Assembly: GCA_013002265.1 (NCBI GenBank)
Contig: JABDKK010000073.1
Coordinates: 1 to 6,233 of the forward strand
Length of the DNA: 6,233 nucleotides
Direction: 5' to 3'
DNA from: Candidatus Nitrosopumilus sp.
Lineage (GTDB): Archaea; Thermoproteota; Nitrososphaeria; Nitrososphaerales; Nitrosopumilaceae
Part shown: positions 4,812 through 6,233 of the stretch, one piece after another
Position numbering within the stretch: position 1 is the stretch's first letter
How the letters are laid out: each line of letters opens with the position of its first letter
Made by a program: the position numbers and the translations under genes
The notes under the pieces: generated by a model
What the model was told of the DNA's origin: nothing
The model's input: only the letters and a program-made list of their open reading frames with translations
Database searches by the model: none

Positions 4812-4933
4812 TGTCCACTAGATGTAAAGTCTGCAACACTGTAAAAAATACTCTGTCAAGTAATGATGAAAAGTGGGAATGCCAAACATGTGGGAATTTA
4901 CTTGACGCCCAGGGAGATGTTATTACCACATAA
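4811..4933 (+). CDS. 40-residue zinc-ribbon protein
   Basis: ATG 4811 overlaps the previous TAA by one base, and the gene ends at TAA 4931-4933. The ligands are C5 and C8 (RCKVC) and C24 and C27 (WECQTCGNLL), a four-cysteine ribbon with a tryptophan before the second knuckle, followed by a short polar tail. It resembles the isolated zinc ribbon of a transcription factor or polymerase subunit, but with no other domain. The tight coupling with the C2H2 finger gene suggests that the two small metal proteins are made together. Long antisense ORFs over this region appear to be shadows. Confidence 0.8.
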   Translation: MSTRCKVCNTVKNTLSSNDEKWECQTCGNLLDAQGDVITT

Positions 4934-5004
4934 ATAATTCAACTTATTGGAAGCAGAATAATTATCAGTTAAAAGAAGATAGGCTAGAAGAGACATTAGT
5001 ATGT

Positions 5005-5070
5005 ATGTCAAATCAACTATATTGTGAAGTATGCCATAAACCAAAGTTTCCTCGATTTGAAAAACAATAA
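5005..5070 (+). CDS. Possible 21-residue CxxC peptide
   Basis: ATG 5005 to TAA 5068-5070 encodes MSNQLYCEVCHKPKFPRFEK plus one residue, with one CxxC (7-10) followed by His. The frame is open further upstream, back to about 4906, without a usual start codon. It lies 71 bases after the preceding zinc-ribbon gene and just before a terminator hairpin, so it would be the last gene of that operon. A single knuckle could bind metal only as a dimer or with a partner. It may equally be a decayed gene or chance. Confidence 0.35.
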   Translation: MSNQLYCEVCHKPKFPRFEKQ

Positions 5071-5081
5071 AAACATGAAAG

Positions 5082-5138
5082 CAAAGTCGCATAGGCTTTG
5101 AGTTTAAATTATTTTGTTTATTTTTTTATTGTATTTTA
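5082..5138 (+). terminator. Hairpin plus T-rich tract ending the tiny-gene operon
   Basis: CAAAGTC at 5082-5088 pairs with GGCTTTG at 5094-5100 (7 pairs, one G·U) around a 5-base loop. A long T-rich tract follows to about 5138, including T7. It starts 12 bases after the last possible stop and lies where the - strand gene at 5136-5282 converges, and the A-rich sequence before it gives T-runs for that gene too, so the site may work in both directions. Confidence 0.65.
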
Positions 5139-5282
5139 TCTTTCTAAATTTCCTACTCCGCTATCAGCTGATATCTGCTCATAGTTGTTAGTATGACAGT
5201 TAGGACATACCCCTCTGGAAAATTTTTCATTATACACAGTTCCACAATCAGTGCATACCCTCAAATCTTTTACATCAATCAT
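5136..5282 (-). CDS. 48-residue zinc-ribbon protein, paralogue of 2262-2402
   Basis: ATG (5282-5280) to TAA (5138-5136). The ligands are C10 and C13 (VCTDCG) and C26 and C29 (VCPNCH), a compact zinc ribbon with a polar tail. DLRVC-x-DCGTV at 6-16 is shared with the 46-residue protein at 2262-2402, though the inter-knuckle loop is four residues shorter. A TATA-like TTTAA is centred about 27 bases upstream, fitting a leaderless transcript. It follows the 124-residue gene (5369-5743) on the same strand; the paralogous ribbon likewise lies downstream of that gene's decayed copy. The function is unknown; a small regulator or an assembly factor are both possible. Confidence 0.8.
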   Translation of the reverse strand: MIDVKDLRVCTDCGTVYNEKFSRGVCPNCHTNNYEQISADSGVGNLER

Positions 5283-5306
5283 GCTAATTTACAAGAGTGT
5301 TCAGAG

Positions 5307-5311
5307 TTAAA
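5307..5311 (-). promoter_or_regulatory. TATA-like box of the 48-residue zinc ribbon
   Basis: The - strand reads TTTAA (within ATGTTTAACTC), centred about 27 bases before ATG 5282. It is a modest match, supported by its position. Confidence 0.45.
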
Positions 5312-5368
5312 CATTACTAGAATCAGTTATATCAAGTCACAAAAATACTGATTAAAAATAAGGTGTAG

Positions 5369-5428
5369 TTATTTTAGTCTCCTATAGATCTCTTTGAATT
5401 CAACTGAAAGGTTGTAAGAGATATTTAA
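5369..5428. repeat. Dispersed repeat copy 2 (partner at 2931-2991)
   Basis: This is the 3' end of the intact 124-residue gene. It matches 2931-2991 in the same orientation with synonymous differences near the stop and one 1-base length difference. Confidence 0.8.
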
Positions 5429-5743
5429 CAAGTGGGCCAGTTGGTTCATCGAGGTTTTCCCATGTCCTAGCTGTCGAAGAATAGTTAATGCCTTTTGCGG
5501 AGAACTTTTCAAAAGAGGGTTTTTTCCAGACCAGGACTTAAAGGCCTCCTCAACGTCAAGTGAGAAATTCAAAACAAATTCTCTCCAGTTGTTCATTGCT
5601 TTTAGAGCTTTTTCGTTTAGCAAAACCTGAGACAATTCACGAAATTCGTTTTTTCTGTCAGCATATAACATCTCAAGTGCTTGCTGAATTTTTTCCTCCT
5701 TAAACTCAGGAGTATTTAACATATACATTCCTACAATGCTCAT
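5369..5743 (-). CDS. 124-residue helical protein, possible helix-turn-helix
   Basis: ATG (5743-5741) to TAA (5371-5369). A TATA-like TTTATC centred 26-27 bases upstream supports this start over the later in-frame ATGs at residues 6 and 8. The protein is almost all helical. Residues 13-75 hold charged helices. Residues 82-124 (KALTILRQLGHGKTSMNQLA, then HLLNISYNLSVEFKEIYRRL) look like a winged-helix or HTH half, but this is a visual judgement. There are no cysteines, signal peptide or membrane segments. A decayed paralogue at 2931-2991 keeps the last 13 residues unchanged, which suggests that this C-terminal helix matters. It may act with the zinc ribbon encoded just downstream. No family name recognised. 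Confidence 0.75.
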   Translation of the reverse strand: MSIVGMYMLNTPEFKEEKIQQALEMLYADRKNEFRELSQVLLNEKALKAMNNWREFVLNFSLDVEEAFKSWSGKNPLLKSSPQKALTILRQLGHGKTSMNQLAHLLNISYNLSVEFKEIYRRLK

Positions 5744-5766
5744 AAAGTATTATGCTCACCATCACA

Positions 5767-5772
5767 GATAAA
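5767..5772 (-). promoter_or_regulatory. TATA-like box of the 124-residue gene
   Basis: The - strand reads TTTATC, centred 26-27 bases before ATG 5743. A GGTGA stretch also lies between it and the start, so a ribosome site in a short leader cannot be excluded. Confidence 0.5.
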
Positions 5773-5819
5773 TCAGTAAGTCAATTCTCTGAAAATTTGT
5801 GAAATTTTATGATTGAAAA

Positions 5820-5833
5820 TTAACACATGTTAA
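5820..5833. repeat. Short inverted repeat between two - strand genes
   Basis: TTAACA at 5820-5825 and TGTTAA at 5828-5833 form a perfect 6-base inverted repeat with a 2-base spacer. It lies about 48 bases upstream of the TATA-like box of the 124-residue gene and just past the T-tract of the gene ending at 5858. It could be an operator or chance in A/T-rich DNA. Confidence 0.35.
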
Positions 5834-5836
5834 CAT

Positions 5837-5850
5837 AAAAAAAGAAAAAA
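5837..5850 (-). terminator. T-tract terminator of the secreted-protein gene
   Basis: The - strand reads T6, C, T7 starting 8 bases after the stop codon at 5858, a typical archaeal termination tract. It separates this gene from the next - strand gene, which has its own promoter. Confidence 0.6.
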
Positions 5851-5857
5851 TTGGAAC

Positions 5858-6233
5858 TTATTGGAATGGGTCTATAAACGGACAGTTAACTATATGGTCA
5901 CTATCCATTGGACGTGCTATACCAATATTGATCAAGCCAGCTTCCCTGTATGCATTCAGATCGCCAATGGTCTCTAGTACTTGAGCATCACTTGGATTTT
6001 CCCAGCCTGTCATGAAGATTCTCCACATTGGAGAATAGTTTGCATCACCAGGAGCTCCGGCTGCAATTCCGGGTTGGAATCCTAACGGACCAGTACCTGC
6101 TATACCGTCTTTGAACTGAAACAAGTCAACTGCTGCTGAGTTTGCAATCAATGCCGCAGAGGTTGGCGCACTAACAACACCCATCATTCCGGCAGGACCG
6201 CTTGGTGTAGCATCTGTTACAATGTAATAGATC
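5858..6233 (-). CDS. DUF7482-like probable secreted protein, C-terminal part
   Basis: The frame is open from the window edge to TAA (5860-5858), 124 codons, so the N-terminus, including any signal peptide, lies outside. The two ATGs near 6187 are internal (MMGVV), because coding sequence continues upstream (YYIVTDATPSGPAG). The visible part is Gly/Ala/Pro-rich, with GPLGFQPGIAAGAPGD, a YSPMWRI segment, and a C-terminal block around HIVNCPFIDPFQ. From memory this end belongs to a family common in ammonia-oxidising archaea (DUF7482), predicted to be extracytoplasmic and often near copper proteins; the ligands and function are unknown. Codon use is richer in G+C than its neighbours, as in a well-expressed gene. 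The family name rests on recall and has not been searched. Confidence 0.7.
   Translation of the reverse strand, partial: IYYIVTDATPSGPAGMMGVVSAPTSAALIANSAAVDLFQFKDGIAGTGPLGFQPGIAAGAPGDANYSPMWRIFMTGWENPSDAQVLETIGDLNAYREAGLINIGIARPMDSDHIVNCPFIDPFQ

Noticed and set aside
4705..5092. Two - strand ORFs of 64-74 residues
   Set aside because: They are complements of the C2H2 finger and zinc-ribbon genes, whose metal motifs and overlaps are far better evidence.
2931..5428. The long dispersed repeat considered as ends of an insertion sequence
   Set aside because: The copies are the same orientation, encode the same protein end with synonymous changes, and no transposase lies between them.

Overview
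The window looks like part of the chromosome of an ammonia-oxidising archaeon of the Nitrosopumilus/Nitrosarchaeum type (Nitrososphaerota). The grounds are an archaeal TFB gene, low G+C (about one third by eye), TATA-like boxes about 26 bases before many start codons (leaderless transcription), and a C-terminal protein fragment ending in VNCPFIDPFQ, which I recall from secreted proteins of this phylum. The genus assignment is inference.

Left part (1-1966, all + strand). After the tail of an upstream gene and a perfect hairpin comes a compact cluster: a 52-residue cysteine-rich protein, a full-length TFB, a 68-residue Cys/His protein, an unrecognised 96-residue protein, and a zinc-ribbon protein. 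Spacings are short or overlapping (9 nt, 13 nt, ATGA overlap, about 30 nt overlap), so they may be co-transcribed.

Middle part (1967-3341). This is mostly a sparse or decaying zone on the - strand. It holds a 46-residue zinc ribbon, a short coiled-coil ORF whose frame continues past one TGA, and the broken C-terminus of a paralogue of the gene at 5369-5743. Overlapping that remnant on the + strand is a cysteine-rich reading frame with no start codon. The remnant and the zinc ribbon keep the order and orientation of an intact pair at 5136-5743, so I read this as an old duplicated cassette with one decayed copy.

Right part (3342-6233). A soluble class III nucleotide cyclase (+) is followed by a 40-residue KKEEP-repeat protein (-). 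A + strand string of tiny overlapping genes comes next: a lysine-rich peptide, a C2H2 finger, a zinc ribbon and possibly a 21-residue CxxC peptide, ending in a hairpin plus T-tract. On the - strand follow the second 48-residue zinc ribbon, the 124-residue gene of the duplicated pair, and the C-terminal end of a probable secreted DUF7482-like protein that runs off the window.

The dominant theme is very small predicted metal-binding proteins (eight complete or possible ORFs plus one broken frame) around a general transcription factor. Several are under 50 residues and easily missed. They could be small transcription regulators or protein-interaction modules, but nothing in the sequence proves a shared function.
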